Assembly (NCBI GenBank): GCA_964412195.1
Contig: CAYPNP010000002.1
Span: forward strand, 376,515 to 440,514
DNA from: CAYPNP01 sp964412195
GTDB lineage: Bacteria > Acidobacteriota > JAAYUB01
Length of the DNA stretch: 64,000 bases
Direction of reading: 5' to 3'
Shown one piece after another: positions 8,232-18,717 of the stretch. The notes below the pieces were generated by a model that was given only the letters and a program-made list of their open reading frames with translations, searched no databases and was not told where the DNA came from. Positions within the stretch are counted from its first letter, which is position 1, and each line of letters opens with the position of its first letter. The position numbers were made by a program, and so were the translations under genes.

Positions 8232-8638
8232 TGTTCAAGAAAGTCGACCACATCGGCATCGCCGTGCCGAGCCTGGCGGAGACGCAGAAATTCTACCAGG
8301 ACGCGCTCGGCCTGCACCTGCACGAGATCGAGGAAGTGCCCGAGCAGAAGGTCCGCGTGGCCATGTTCCCCGTCGGGGAGACCAACCTGGAGTTCCTCGA
8401 GCCCACCGGCCCCGAGTCCCCCATCGCCAAGTTCATCGAGAAGAAGGGATCCGGCATCCACCACGTCGCCATCCAGGTGGAGGACATCGACCGGCTGCTG
8501 GCCGACCTCAAGAGCCGCGGCGTCCGCCTGATCAACGAGACGCCCGTTCCCGGCGCCGGGGGCAAGCGGATCGCCTTCGTCCACCCCGCCTCCACCGGCG
8601 GCATCCTCCTGGAGCTGTCCCAGGAAAAGCGCTCCTGA
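8231..8638 (+). CDS. mce: Methylmalonyl-CoA epimerase
   Basis: 135 residues, a glyoxalase/VOC-fold protein of the usual epimerase length. The opening FKKVDHIGIAVPSLAET, the SPIAKFIEKKGSGIHHVAIQV block and the C-terminal GILLELS are characteristic. Likely metal ligands are H7, one of H77/H78 and E128. It interconverts (2S)- and (2R)-methylmalonyl-CoA, feeding the B12-dependent mutase in propionate metabolism or the reverse route. The start codon overlaps the meaB stop. A TATAAT at 8183-8188 inside the end of meaB has no well-placed -35 and is probably not a promoter. Confidence 0.95.
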   Translation: MFKKVDHIGIAVPSLAETQKFYQDALGLHLHEIEEVPEQKVRVAMFPVGETNLEFLEPTGPESPIAKFIEKKGSGIHHVAIQVEDIDRLLADLKSRGVRLINETPVPGAGGKRIAFVHPASTGGILLELSQEKRS

Positions 8639-8675
8639 CGGCCGTCGGGACCACCACCCCGCAAGGAGTCATCGC

Positions 8676-9548
8676 ATGAACCAGATCCCCCTTGGCATCA
8701 TCGGCGGCAGCGGCCTTTACAACATGAAGGAGTTGTCTGACATCGAGGAGATCAAGGTCGACACCCCCTTCGGCGCGCCCAGCGACAACTATATCGTCGG
8801 CACTCTCGCGAAGCACCGGGTGGCGTTCCTGCCCCGGCACGGGCGGGGGCACCGCTTCTCGCCGTCGGAGATCAACTACCGGGCGAACATCTACGGTTTC
8901 AAGAAACTGGGCGTGGGACAGATCCTGTCGGTCTCGGCCGTGGGCTCCCTCAAGGAAGAACACAAGCCGCTGGACATCATCCTGCCGGACCAGTTCGTGG
9001 ACCGCACCACGCGGCGGGTCTCGACGTTTTTCGGCGACGGGATCGTCGCCCACATCGGATTCGGCGACCCGGTCTGCCACTCGCTGGCAGGTTTCGTCTG
9101 GCAGGGCGCCGAAAACGCCGGCATCCCGGTCAAGACGGGCGGGACCTATCTCTGCATGGAAGGCCCGGCCTTCTCCACCCGCGCCGAGAGCAATCTTTAC
9201 CGGAAGTGGGGCCTGGACATCATCGGCATGACCAACCTGCAGGAGGCGAAGCTGGCGCGGGAGGCGGAGATTTGCTACGTCACCATTGCCCTCGTGACCG
9301 ACTATGACTGCTGGCACGAATCGGAGGAGGAGGTCAGCGTCGACATCATCATCGCCAACCTGATGAAGAACAACGAGAACGCCCAGAAGATCATCAAGGA
9401 AACCCTCAAGCTCCTGCCGGAAGAGCGCGACTGCTCTTGCCGCCACGCCTTACAGAACGCCATCATCACCCAGCCGGACGCCATCCCCCCGGAGACTCGC
9501 GAAAAGCTGGCCCTGCTGGTGGGCAAGTACCTCCCCGGCAAGGAATGA
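8676..9548 (+). CDS. mtnP: S-methyl-5'-thioadenosine phosphorylase
   Basis: 290 residues. The N-terminus PLGIIGGSGLYN, the LPRHGRGHRFSPSEINYRANIY block (phosphate and purine site) and TYLCMEGPAFSTRAES plus DIIGMTNLQEAKLAREAEICY mark the MTAP branch of trimeric purine nucleoside phosphorylases. It cleaves methylthioadenosine with phosphate to adenine and methylthioribose 1-phosphate, recycling the by-product of polyamine or related SAM-dependent synthesis. AAGGAG precedes the start. It follows mce by 37 bp and precedes a PfkB kinase by 31 bp, all in one direction. Relaxed activity on other purine nucleosides cannot be excluded. Confidence 0.93.
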   Translation: MNQIPLGIIGGSGLYNMKELSDIEEIKVDTPFGAPSDNYIVGTLAKHRVAFLPRHGRGHRFSPSEINYRANIYGFKKLGVGQILSVSAVGSLKEEHKPLDIILPDQFVDRTTRRVSTFFGDGIVAHIGFGDPVCHSLAGFVWQGAENAGIPVKTGGTYLCMEGPAFSTRAESNLYRKWGLDIIGMTNLQEAKLAREAEICYVTIALVTDYDCWHESEEEVSVDIIIANLMKNNENAQKIIKETLKLLPEERDCSCRHALQNAIITQPDAIPPETREKLALLVGKYLPGKE

Positions 9549-9579
9549 CCGGGATCTTCCTACTGCCGAGGAGACACGC

Positions 9580-10494
9580 ATGAATCAAAGCCCTATCCGC
9601 CTGCTGGCTGTTGGGTCGGTCGCGTTCGACAGCGTCAGGACACCGTTCGGCCACGCGGACCGCGTGGTCGGCGGCTCCGCCACCTACTTCAGCCTGGCCG
9701 CCAGCTACTTCGCCGAAGTGGCCATCGTGGCCGTCGTGGGGGAGGATTTCCGGGAGGAGCACTTCCGGCCCTTTGTCGAAAAGGGCATCGACGTCCGCCA
9801 GGTCCAACGTGCCCGGGGAAAATCCTTTTACTGGGCCGGCGAGTACGGCGCCAACCTCAACGAGGCGAAGACCCTGGTGACGGAATTGAACGTCTTCGCC
9901 GACTTCCAGCCCGAGATCCATCCGGATTACCGCCACGCGCCGGTGCTCTTCCTCGGCAACATCGACCCGGTCCTGCAAAACCACGTGCTGGACCAGATGG
10001 AGCGCCCCCGGCTGACGGGCCTGGACACGATGAACTACTGGATCCAGAACCGGCCCCGCGAACTGGCCGCCGTGCTCGGCCGCATCGACATCCTGTTCGT
10101 CAACGAGACCGAAGCCCGGATGCTCACCGGCGAGTTTCACCTGCTGCGCGCCCTGCGCCGGATCACGGCCATGGGCCCGCGGACCGTCGTCGTGAAGCGG
10201 GGCGAGTACGGGGCGCTCGTCTACCGGGACGGGGAGCTGTTCATCGCCCCAGCCTACCTCATGGAGGAGGTGTTCGACCCCACGGGGGCGGGCGACTGCT
10301 TCGGCGGCGGGTTCATGGGTTACCTCGCCAGCGTCCCGGAGGCCGATTTCCCTGCCCTGCGCCAGGCAGTCCTATACGGCACCACCATGGCCTCGTTCAA
10401 CATCGAGAGCTTCTCAGTTGAGCGGCTGCGGTTATTGACCTTCCCCGAGATCCGCGAGCGCTGCGACCGGTTCCGGAAGATGATCACCGTCTGA
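9580..10494 (+). CDS. PfkB-family carbohydrate/nucleoside kinase
   Basis: 304 residues of the ribokinase/PfkB fold. The N-terminal strand LLAVGSVAFDSV and the GGSATYFSLAA glycine motif bind substrate. The C-terminal PfkB signature DPTGAGDCFGGGFMGYLA carries the catalytic Asp and the anion hole (GAGD). The internal FVNETEARMLTG and VVKRGEYGALVY motifs complete the ATP site. The substrate is not readable from sequence. Its place next to mtnP suggests a nucleoside or ribose-derived substrate, such as adenosine, but that is inference from context only. Confidence 0.88.
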   Translation: MNQSPIRLLAVGSVAFDSVRTPFGHADRVVGGSATYFSLAASYFAEVAIVAVVGEDFREEHFRPFVEKGIDVRQVQRARGKSFYWAGEYGANLNEAKTLVTELNVFADFQPEIHPDYRHAPVLFLGNIDPVLQNHVLDQMERPRLTGLDTMNYWIQNRPRELAAVLGRIDILFVNETEARMLTGEFHLLRALRRITAMGPRTVVVKRGEYGALVYRDGELFIAPAYLMEEVFDPTGAGDCFGGGFMGYLASVPEADFPALRQAVLYGTTMASFNIESFSVERLRLLTFPEIRERCDRFRKMITV

Positions 10495-10567
10495 CCCCAA
10501 TCGCCGGGTTGTTGGTTGTTTGGCTTTCGGGGGGATTCATTGACAACACGCCGTCGTCCAGGTTGAG

Positions 10568-12709
10568 ATGTTTACCGCTCCCGAGTCGAAAGAATCGAAA
10601 AATTGCTCTTCTGAGCCAACAAGGATTTCCCGTGTTGAGTTGATATTTTTTCTGGTCCTTTTCCTCTTCACTGCCTGTATTCTGATCATGCACTTCGATT
10701 TCCCCCCGCTCCCCCACAACGATTTCGTCCAATTCTCCAGTCCAGCCAAAGCCTGGCTGGAATTTCAGATGCCGAAGTATTACAAAATCATGCCAGCCTT
10801 CCCGCTGGCGATCGCCGGCGTATCCCTGCTGGTCCCCCATGATCCGACTTTGTTGCATTCTTGCGAAATCGTAGTCCTGGGATCGGCTCTGGTCTTCTTG
10901 ATTTTCTTCTGGCTCATTGTCCGACGCATCCTGCCCCACCTATGGCCCGTGCTGATGCTGTTCATCGTGATCAACCCCTACTTCATGGAATTCTCGCTTC
11001 AGACCCTCATGGAGATGTTCATTCTGGCGTCATTCACGGTCACTTTATGGGCATGTTCCAGACGAACGGAGTGGTCCGCGCTGCCGGCTGCCTGGACTTC
11101 GTTGACCCGATACGATTCCGTGTTTGTCGTGCCGCTTGTCGGCATCTTCCAGTATTTGAAGGGCGGCAAGAAAATCCGTACTCTGATCATCACGATCCTG
11201 GCCGGCACCCCTTTCCTGATCTGGCTGGTACTCAGCGTGATCCACTCCCCCATGGTGAATCCCTACGTGGAAGAGATCCTCGATCCCACCCGGGAATTCG
11301 CCTTCATTCCCCTCGTCCGGATGCTGGTGCGGATGCTGATCGGCAGATCCCCTGTAGCTTGGCCTGCTCTGACAGGAGGAGAGATCGTTCTGGGCTTGGG
11401 GGTATTTGTCCTCGCATTGATTGGCGCTGTCCGGCTATGGAAAAGCAATCGAATCACGACCGGAGTCATGATCGGTTTCATTGCGAGCTATTTCCTCGTC
11501 CACGCCATCTTCAGGGCGGCCAACTACAGGTACAACTATCCGATCATCCCCTATTTGGGCTTGCTCGTCTTCATCAGCTTGGAACCTCGGAATTCCGCCA
11601 TCCGGTTTGCCTGGTCCTGGCGGAGGGCGGCACTCTTTCTGCTCCCCGGCGCCCTCCTGATTTGGGGCACGTGGGGATCGATCTTGTCCGGATGGGTCCT
11701 GGCAATGTGGCTGTTCGCCATCGCCTGGTTCACCGTGCTTTTCGGGTGGAAAGAAGCAGGATCCCGGAAAAGGCGAGTCATCGCGTTTTTCATCGGTTTG
11801 GCTGGATTGCTATGTCTCTGGCCTCCTCTTAAAATCTGGGATCTATCGTACTTTGAACAGCGGGGCCGTTTTTCCGAACTCATCGCCGCTTACCGGTGGG
11901 TGAAGCAGAACTGCTCTCCGGACGATCGAGTCCTCATGGTCACTCCGTGGTATCTGGAAGCCAGGTATCCCCGCGGAGAATTGAAGAATTTCGTAGCCAC
12001 CGATAATTTGCAGAGTAAGGATGCGCTGGGTTTCATCGACGAGTGCCGGATTCAGGATTTGGACTATGTTATCTGGCTGAGCTATGCCAAGGATTTCGGC
12101 CGGGTGGACTATTTTCACAAGGAGACGCGCGAGTACCTTTTAAACGAGGCTCAACTGGGCGATCCCCGATCGAAACCCAATTTCCAGCTGATTCGGGTGC
12201 TGCCTGGTTTAACCGGCCAACAAGCGTTGGTCTATAAATTCCGGCCGGAATCGTCCACGCGCATGCAGCAGGATTTCCTGGATTTCAACCGGGAAGACAA
12301 CTTCCGCTTGCTTCTCTCTGAAGGATGGTGTCCATCATTGGACGGCCATCCCGGTGGCAGGTTCTTGTGGGCGGTGGGGAAAGCCTCCAATTTCAATCTA
12401 TTCCTGAAGAATGTAAAATCGGGGGGATCATTAAATTTCGTGGCTTTTCCCTTGGTAGGAGATAAACTGCCCTCCCAGACGATCGATGTATTCGTGAACG
12501 ATCACTGGACGGGCAAGGTGGTGCTGATCCCGAAGGAAGAGAGGTACTCTGTGGATTTGAAGGGAGATTTCCTCCTGACGGGCAGGAATCGTTTCCGCTT
12601 TGAATATGCTTTCTGCGCCAGGCCCATAGACCTGGGTACAGGTCCAGACGTCCGCGAGCTTTCCGTACTCTTCAAGAAGATATATTTTCTTTCCAACGGG
12701 AACCGGTGA
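10568..12709 (+). CDS. Multi-pass membrane protein of GT-C glycosyltransferase type
   Basis: 713 residues. A first membrane segment (about 24-43) is followed by a loop containing FDFPPLPHNDF, with D44 and D52 as candidates for the catalytic Asp that GT-C enzymes carry in the first extracytoplasmic loop. Roughly ten further hydrophobic segments run to about residue 425. A soluble C-terminal half of ~290 residues follows, as in ArnT/PMT-type lipid-linked sugar transferases. The downstream GT2 enzyme could make the polyprenyl-phosphate sugar donor it would use. Base composition is visibly lower in GC than the neighbours, and codon use differs, which hints at acquisition by transfer. The acceptor is unknown. 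Confidence 0.72.
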   Translation: MFTAPESKESKNCSSEPTRISRVELIFFLVLFLFTACILIMHFDFPPLPHNDFVQFSSPAKAWLEFQMPKYYKIMPAFPLAIAGVSLLVPHDPTLLHSCEIVVLGSALVFLIFFWLIVRRILPHLWPVLMLFIVINPYFMEFSLQTLMEMFILASFTVTLWACSRRTEWSALPAAWTSLTRYDSVFVVPLVGIFQYLKGGKKIRTLIITILAGTPFLIWLVLSVIHSPMVNPYVEEILDPTREFAFIPLVRMLVRMLIGRSPVAWPALTGGEIVLGLGVFVLALIGAVRLWKSNRITTGVMIGFIASYFLVHAIFRAANYRYNYPIIPYLGLLVFISLEPRNSAIRFAWSWRRAALFLLPGALLIWGTWGSILSGWVLAMWLFAIAWFTVLFGWKEAGSRKRRVIAFFIGLAGLLCLWPPLKIWDLSYFEQRGRFSELIAAYRWVKQNCSPDDRVLMVTPWYLEARYPRGELKNFVATDNLQSKDALGFIDECRIQDLDYVIWLSYAKDFGRVDYFHKETREYLLNEAQLGDPRSKPNFQLIRVLPGLTGQQALVYKFRPESSTRMQQDFLDFNREDNFRLLLSEGWCPSLDGHPGGRFLWAVGKASNFNLFLKNVKSGGSLNFVAFPLVGDKLPSQTIDVFVNDHWTGKVVLIPKEERYSVDLKGDFLLTGRNRFRFEYAFCARPIDLGTGPDVRELSVLFKKIYFLSNGNR

Positions 12710-12715
12710 GTCGTG

Positions 12716-13474
12716 ATGGAACCAACAAAAACAGGGGAAATTCCTCCAGCGACGAATGAAGATGCATCTCCGCCGAAAACGGAATCCCCCCTCCTCTCCG
12801 TCCTCATGCCCGTGTACAACGAGCGGGCGACGGTGGCGGAGATTCTCCGGCGGGTCCGGGCGGTGCCCCTGCCCCTGGAGGTCGTGGTGGTGGACGACGG
12901 CTCCACCGACGGCACCCGCGAGATCCTGGCCGGCCTGGCCGCCGAAGATCCTGCCGTCCGGGTAATCTTTCACGAGCGCAACCAGGGGAAGGGCGCCGCC
13001 ATCCGCACGGCCATCCGCCATGCCCGGGGGGAGATCTGCATCGTCCAGGACGCCGATCTGGAGTACGATCCCGGCGACTACCCGACCCTCATCGCCCCCA
13101 TCCGCGAAGGCCGGACGCAGGTGGTATACGGCTCCCGGCCTCTCCACCCGGAGAACCACTATCCCCTTGACCGGTTCCGGCTCGGTTCTCTGGCGCTCAC
13201 CCTGGCCGCCAACTTCCTGTACTTCTGCTGGATCACGGATGAACCGACCTGCTACAAGGTGTTCCAGACCGGGTTGCTTCAGTCGATCCCGCTCCGGTGC
13301 ACCGGTTTCGAGTTCTGTCCCGAGATCACCGCCAAGGTCCGCAAGCGCGGCTGCCGGATCGTGGAAGTCCCCATTCGGTACCACAAGCGGAGCGTCGCCG
13401 AAGGAAAGAAGATCCGCTTCCGCGACGCCTGCATCGGTCTCTGGACACTGATCAAGTATCGGTTTACCGACTAG
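12716..13474 (+). CDS. Family 2 glycosyltransferase, dolichyl/polyprenyl-phosphate sugar synthase-like
   Basis: 252 residues from ATG 12716; GTG 12713 is in frame just before it. The GT-A fold motifs are clear: LSVLMPVYNERATV, VVVVDDGSTDGT (D60/D61) and the metal-binding DAD at 113-115 (VQDADLEYDP). The following NQGKGAAIRTAIRHARGE is typical of DPM1/GtrB-like enzymes that move a sugar from a nucleotide donor to a polyprenyl phosphate. There is no C-terminal membrane domain. Only 6 bp separate it from the GT-C gene, so the pair probably forms a two-step sugar transfer unit. Its GC is back to the local norm. Confidence 0.88.
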   Translation: MEPTKTGEIPPATNEDASPPKTESPLLSVLMPVYNERATVAEILRRVRAVPLPLEVVVVDDGSTDGTREILAGLAAEDPAVRVIFHERNQGKGAAIRTAIRHARGEICIVQDADLEYDPGDYPTLIAPIREGRTQVVYGSRPLHPENHYPLDRFRLGSLALTLAANFLYFCWITDEPTCYKVFQTGLLQSIPLRCTGFEFCPEITAKVRKRGCRIVEVPIRYHKRSVAEGKKIRFRDACIGLWTLIKYRFTD

Positions 13475-13486
13475 CCGGCCCCGCCT

Positions 13487-13978
13487 TTATCGGAAGTAGA
13501 CGTCCACGTAGTCGACCACGTCGTCGCAGGGGTTCTGCATCTCCTTCAACCGCCAGTATTTGCGCTTGCCGATGATCCGGAAAGTGAAGGTCCCCTCCCG
13601 CCGGCAGGGCTGTCCGCCGAAGATGTATCTGATTTGAGTGACGATCCGGCCCTGGAAGACGAACGCATCGGAGCGCACATCGAGGATGATCCCCTCCATC
13701 TCGATGAAATCGCCGCCTCCCTCCTGCCGCTGGCCGGCCCGGATGAACATCGTGCCGTCCCGCTCGGTCACCTCCGCCCGGCCGAATCGCTCCCAGCTGA
13801 TCCACTGGAGCGAGAACTTATGCTCCCCGAGCAGCCGCTGCCGGGCCGCCTCGTCGCGGATCACCGTGCGGGGCGGCGCCGGCCCCGTCTCCCCCTGCCC
13901 GCACAGCGGGACCGCCAGTCCGGCCAAAATCACCAGAAGCGCTGTCAGACGAGAGAGCGACCGCGCCATCGATTTCAT
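13487..13978 (-). CDS. Exported protein of unknown function
   Basis: 163 residues on the minus strand, convergent with the GT2 gene. A signal peptide is clear (MKSMARSLSRLTALLVILAGLAVPLCGQG). The mature part looks like a small beta-rich domain (FSLQWISWERFGRAEVTERDGTMFIRAGQ pattern) and ends in NPCDDVVDYVDVYF. Two cysteines late in the protein may pair. I do not recognise a family. It does not share an operon with either neighbour. Confidence 0.75.
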   Translation of the reverse strand: MKSMARSLSRLTALLVILAGLAVPLCGQGETGPAPPRTVIRDEAARQRLLGEHKFSLQWISWERFGRAEVTERDGTMFIRAGQRQEGGGDFIEMEGIILDVRSDAFVFQGRIVTQIRYIFGGQPCRREGTFTFRIIGKRKYWRLKEMQNPCDDVVDYVDVYFR

Positions 13979-14040
13979 CCGGAAACCTCCACGGACAAGA
14001 TTTTGCTCAATTCTACCGGTCCTCCCGCCGGAATTCCATG

Positions 14041-14290
14041 AATGAATGGGATGGTGCCAACGGGATGGTGCCAGGCTCCGTCACAATTCCGCATGGAAAG
14101 GAACGGTGCCAGGCTCTGTCACAATCTGGATGACCGGAATGGGATGGTGCCAAGCTCTGTCACAATTTCTTCCCTCGCTGGTACGGCGTGAGCTATGGGA
14201 GGACTACGGCTCGCCAAATCCATACTCTTCATTCCGCGCTCCGCATTCCGCAGATCCGCAATTCGCAATTGTCAATCCGCAATTGAGTGT
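14041..14290. repeat. Dispersed GGTGCCAGGCTCYGTCAC repeats plus CCGCAATT-type repeats
   Basis: Three near-identical units begin at 14067, 14104 and 14145, with a truncated GGATGGTGCCAA before the first. The same motif recurs at 56308-56621 and, inverted, at 57302-57460. From about 14234 a second family (TCCGCAATT/CGCAATTG variants) matches, inverted, the ATTGCGGATTGC repeats at 45446-45530. No gene lies here. Confidence 0.8.
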
Positions 14291-14318
14291 TCCCTTCCAG
14301 ATCCAATTTTGGTATAGT
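14290..14318 (+). promoter_or_regulatory. Promoter of glyQ-glyS
   Basis: An extended -10, TGGTATAGT, lies at 14310-14318. A weak -35 (TTCCCT, 14290-14295) has 17-bp spacing. The predicted leader before TTG 14353 is about 28 nt. Confidence 0.5.
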
Positions 14319-14352
14319 GTTTCACTTTGGATCCCTACGGGAGTAGCTCGCG

Positions 14353-15241
<889 letters not shown>

Positions 15242-15249
<8 letters not shown>

Positions 15250-17332
15250 GGAACTCCTCCTGGAAATCGGCTGCGAAGAAATCCCCGCCGGGATGATCCC
15301 CGACGCGCTGTCCTGGCTGGCGTCCAACCTCACCCAGGTGCTGGACAAGAACCAGCTGGCCGCCGGCGAGCCGTGGACCGCGGCCACGCCGCGCCGGCTG
15401 ACCGTCTGCCTGCCCGGCGTCCCCGAGTCCCAGCCGGACCGCGAGGAGGAGATCCTCGGCCCGGCCGCCGCCATCGGCGTCGACGCCTCGGGCGCCTTCA
15501 CCAAAGCCGCCCTCGGCTTCGCCAGGAAGCAGGGCGCCGCCGCAGACCAGCTGCGCCTGGTCGAGACGCCCAAGGGCGCCTACGTGGGCTTCCGCAAGCA
15601 GATCGCCGGCCGTCCGGCCGCGGACGTGCTGGGGGAACTTCTGCCATCCCTGATCGCCGGCATTCCCTTCCCCAAGACCATGTACTGGCGCGCGGACAAG
15701 TTCCGCTTCGTCCGGCCCATCCGCAATATCCTGTGCCTGCTGGGCGGCGACGTCGTGCCGTTCGAGTTGGCCGGCATCGCCAGCTCCGACCGGACTTTCG
15801 GACACCGTTTCCTGGGCGCGCCGAGCATCACCGTGGAATCCTGCGCCGCCTACCGCCAGGCCCTGTCTGACAACCGCGTCCTGGTGGACGCCGGCGAGAG
15901 GGAGCGGAAGATCGCCGCGGAGATGCAGGCGCTGGAGAATCAGACCAGCCTGCAGGTCATTCCCGACCCGGGCCTGGCGCGAGAGGTTATCTACCTCAAC
16001 GAGTATCCCTCCGTCATTCTTGGCGCGTTCGATGAGAAGTTCCTCGCCATCCCCCGGGAAGTCCTCATCACGGTCATGCGCAAGCACCAGAAGTACTTCG
16101 CCCTGACCGGGCCGGGCGGCCGGCTGGCGCCGCGGTTCCTGGCGGTCATCAACATGGACGAGGACCGGCAGGGCCTGATCCGGCAGGGGCACGAGCGCGT
16201 GCTCAAGGCGCGCCTGGTGGACGCCGAGTTCTTCTGGAACGGCGACCGCAAGCGCAGCCTGGCCGACCGCGTGCCGGCGCTGGGCCAGGTGCTGTTCCAG
16301 GAGTCCCTGGGCAGCTACCTGGAGAAGTCCAAGCGCCTCGCGAATCTTGCCGGTTTCCTGGCCGAAAAAGTACATTTCGACATCGCGTTCCTAAAAACCG
16401 TCCAAGAAGCCGCACGCCTCTGTAAAACCGACCTGACCACCGACATGGTCAAGGAGATCACCGAGCTGCAGGGCGTCATGGGCGGCTTGTACGCCCGGGA
16501 AGAGGGGCTGTCCGAGGCCGTCTGGAAGGCCATCTACGACCACTACCGGCCCGAGGGCATGGACGACCGGCTGCCCGAGACGCCGGGCGGCGCCGTGCTC
16601 GCCCTGGCCGACAAGCTCGACACCATCACCGGCATGCTGGCCCTGGGCTTCACCCCCACGGGCTCGAAGGACCCGTTCGGCCTGCGCCGGCTGGCCAACG
16701 GCGTGTACCGCATCCTGCTCGAGAAGGGGCTGGACCTCGACCTGGAGGCCGCCTTCCGCGAGGCCCACCGCTCGCTGGCGGGCAAGGTCGCCGTCCCCTG
16801 GGAAGAGCTGCGGCCCGCCATCGCCACTTTCCTGGAGACCCGGCTCCGCTTCTTCTACCAAACCGCCGGGTTCCGCTACGACGAAATCAACGCGGTCATC
16901 GACCGCTCGCTGTTCCGGCCGCTGGACGGCCGCCGGCGCCTCGACGCCCTGCAGGCCATCCGCCCGGTGGCGGCGTTCACCTCCATCTTCAAGGCCAAGA
17001 AGCGCATCCAGAACATCCTGGACAAGCAGGCCGGCGCCTCCCCGCAGTGGCACGGGCCGGACCAGCTGGTGGAGCCGGAGGAGAAGGCCCTCCACCGGCA
17101 GCTTGCCGACCAGGGTCCCGCCATCGGCGAGGCCGTCGACCGCGGCGACTACCCCGAGGCGCTGAAGCGCATCGAATCCTTCGCGCAGCCCGTGGACGCC
17201 TTCTTCGACAAGGTCCTGGTGATGCACGAAGATCCGGTCCTCAGGTCGAACCGCCTGGGGCTGCTGCACGATATCGGAAATCTGTTTGACCGCTTCTGCG
17301 ATTTTTCCAAGTTTGTCATCGAAGAACCGTGA
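15242..17332 (+). CDS. glyS: Glycyl-tRNA synthetase beta subunit
   Basis: 696 residues, GTG start at 15242 inside glyQ. The opening KELLLEIGCEEIPAGMI is the GlyS hallmark. The central KTMYWRADKFRFVRPIRNILCLLGGDVVPFEL block, the HD-like region around YDHYRPEGMDDRLPETPGGAVLALADKLDTI and the C-terminal anticodon-binding-like helices are all in order. It recognises tRNA-Gly and holds the alpha subunits. Length is normal for the family, with no frameshift visible. Confidence 0.98.
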
Positions 17333-17368
17333 AGTGGCCGAGATTCAATTCACAAATCGAGGGTCATC

Positions 17369-18688
17369 ATGATTGAAAAAGGTGTCAAGATCGCTTCTCC
17401 GGAAGGAAAACTCGGGATCCTGATTCCGGGTCTGGGCGCCGTCGCCACCACGTTCATCGCCGGAGTCCTCAGCGTCCGCCGCGGCTTGGGACGGCCGTTC
17501 GGGTCCATGACCCAGATGGGCACCATCCGGATCGGCAAGCGCACCGACAAGAAATCGCCGCTGGTCAAGGATTTCGTCCCGCTGGCCGGCCTCGACCAAC
17601 TGGTCTTCGGCGGGTGGGACATCTTCACCGACACCGCCTACGAGTCCGCCGCCAACGCCGGCGTGCTGCAGCCGGAGGACCTCGCCCCGGTGCGCGAGGA
17701 GCTGCAGAAGATCCAGCCGATGAAGGCCGTCTTCGACCGCCGGTACGTCAAGAAGCTGGACGGCCCCAACGTGAAGAAGGCCGCCACCAAGTGGGACCTG
17801 GCCCAGATGCTGATGGACGACATCCGCCGCTTCAAGGAAGAGAACGGCTGCAGCCGCCTGGTCATGATCTGGTGCGGCTCCACGGAGATCTTCATCGAGG
17901 AGTCGGCGGTCCACCAGAGCATCGAGGCGCTGGAGGAAGGTCTCAAGAAGAACGACCCAAACATCCCCTCCAGCATGATCTACGCGTACGCCGCGCTGAA
18001 GCTGGGCATCCCCTTCGCCAACGGCGCGCCCAACCTGACCGTGGACACCCCGGCCCTCGAGGAGCTGGCCAAGCAGAACAAGGTGCCTATCGCCGGCAAG
18101 GACTTCAAGACCGGCCAGACCCTCATGAAGACCATCCTGGCGCCGGGCCTGAAGGCCCGCCTCATCGGCATCTCCGGCTGGTTCTCCGCCAACATCCTGG
18201 GCAACCGGGACGGCGAGGTGCTGGACGACCCGGACTCCTTCAAGACCAAGGAAACCAGCAAGCTGTCCGTGCTGGAACAGATCCTGCAGCCGGACCTCTA
18301 CCCCGAGCTGTACAAGGACCTCTACCATAAAGTGCGGATCCACTACTACCCGCCCCGCGGCGACAACAAGGAAGGGTGGGACAACATCGACATTTTCGGC
18401 TGGATGGGCTATCCCATGCAGATCAAGATCGATTTCCTCTGCCGCGACAGCATCCTGGCCGCGCCCATCGTCCTGGACCTGGTCCTGCTCATGGATCTGG
18501 CCCAGCGCTGCGGCCTCTACGGCATCCAGGAGTGGCTGTCGTTCTTCTTCAAGAGCCCGCACCACCTGCGCGGCCTCTACCCCGAGCACGATCTCTTCAT
18601 CCAGCAGATGAAGCTGAAGAATACTCTCCGGTATCTCAAGGGCGAGGAGCAGATCACCCACCTCGGGCTCGAGTACTACTACGACTAA
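17369..18688 (+). CDS. Inositol-3-phosphate synthase (archaeal/Thermotoga-type)
   Basis: 439 residues. The Rossmann loop GILIPGLGAVATTFIAGV binds NAD; the IPSSMIYAYAALKLGIPFANGAPN, KDFKTGQTLMKTILAPGL and RIHYYPPRGDNKEGWDNIDIFGWMG blocks are characteristic of myo-inositol-1-phosphate synthase. It converts glucose 6-phosphate to 1D-myo-inositol 3-phosphate, the entry to inositol lipids or inositol-derived solutes. It sits 36 bp after glyS in the same direction. The shorter prokaryotic form (compared with ~530 residues in yeast) is what is seen here. No inositol monophosphatase or lipid synthase is adjacent, so the end product is open. Confidence 0.93.
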   Translation: MIEKGVKIASPEGKLGILIPGLGAVATTFIAGVLSVRRGLGRPFGSMTQMGTIRIGKRTDKKSPLVKDFVPLAGLDQLVFGGWDIFTDTAYESAANAGVLQPEDLAPVREELQKIQPMKAVFDRRYVKKLDGPNVKKAATKWDLAQMLMDDIRRFKEENGCSRLVMIWCGSTEIFIEESAVHQSIEALEEGLKKNDPNIPSSMIYAYAALKLGIPFANGAPNLTVDTPALEELAKQNKVPIAGKDFKTGQTLMKTILAPGLKARLIGISGWFSANILGNRDGEVLDDPDSFKTKETSKLSVLEQILQPDLYPELYKDLYHKVRIHYYPPRGDNKEGWDNIDIFGWMGYPMQIKIDFLCRDSILAAPIVLDLVLLMDLAQRCGLYGIQEWLSFFFKSPHHLRGLYPEHDLFIQQMKLKNTLRYLKGEEQITHLGLEYYYD

Positions 18689-18717
18689 CGCCAGTTCCCC
18701 AGGAGGTTACAACAACA

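Noticed and set aside
18376..18717. N-terminal extension of the ppdK frame
   Set aside because: It reads through the inositol phosphate synthase gene in another frame; ppdK starts at ATG 18718 behind AGGAGG.
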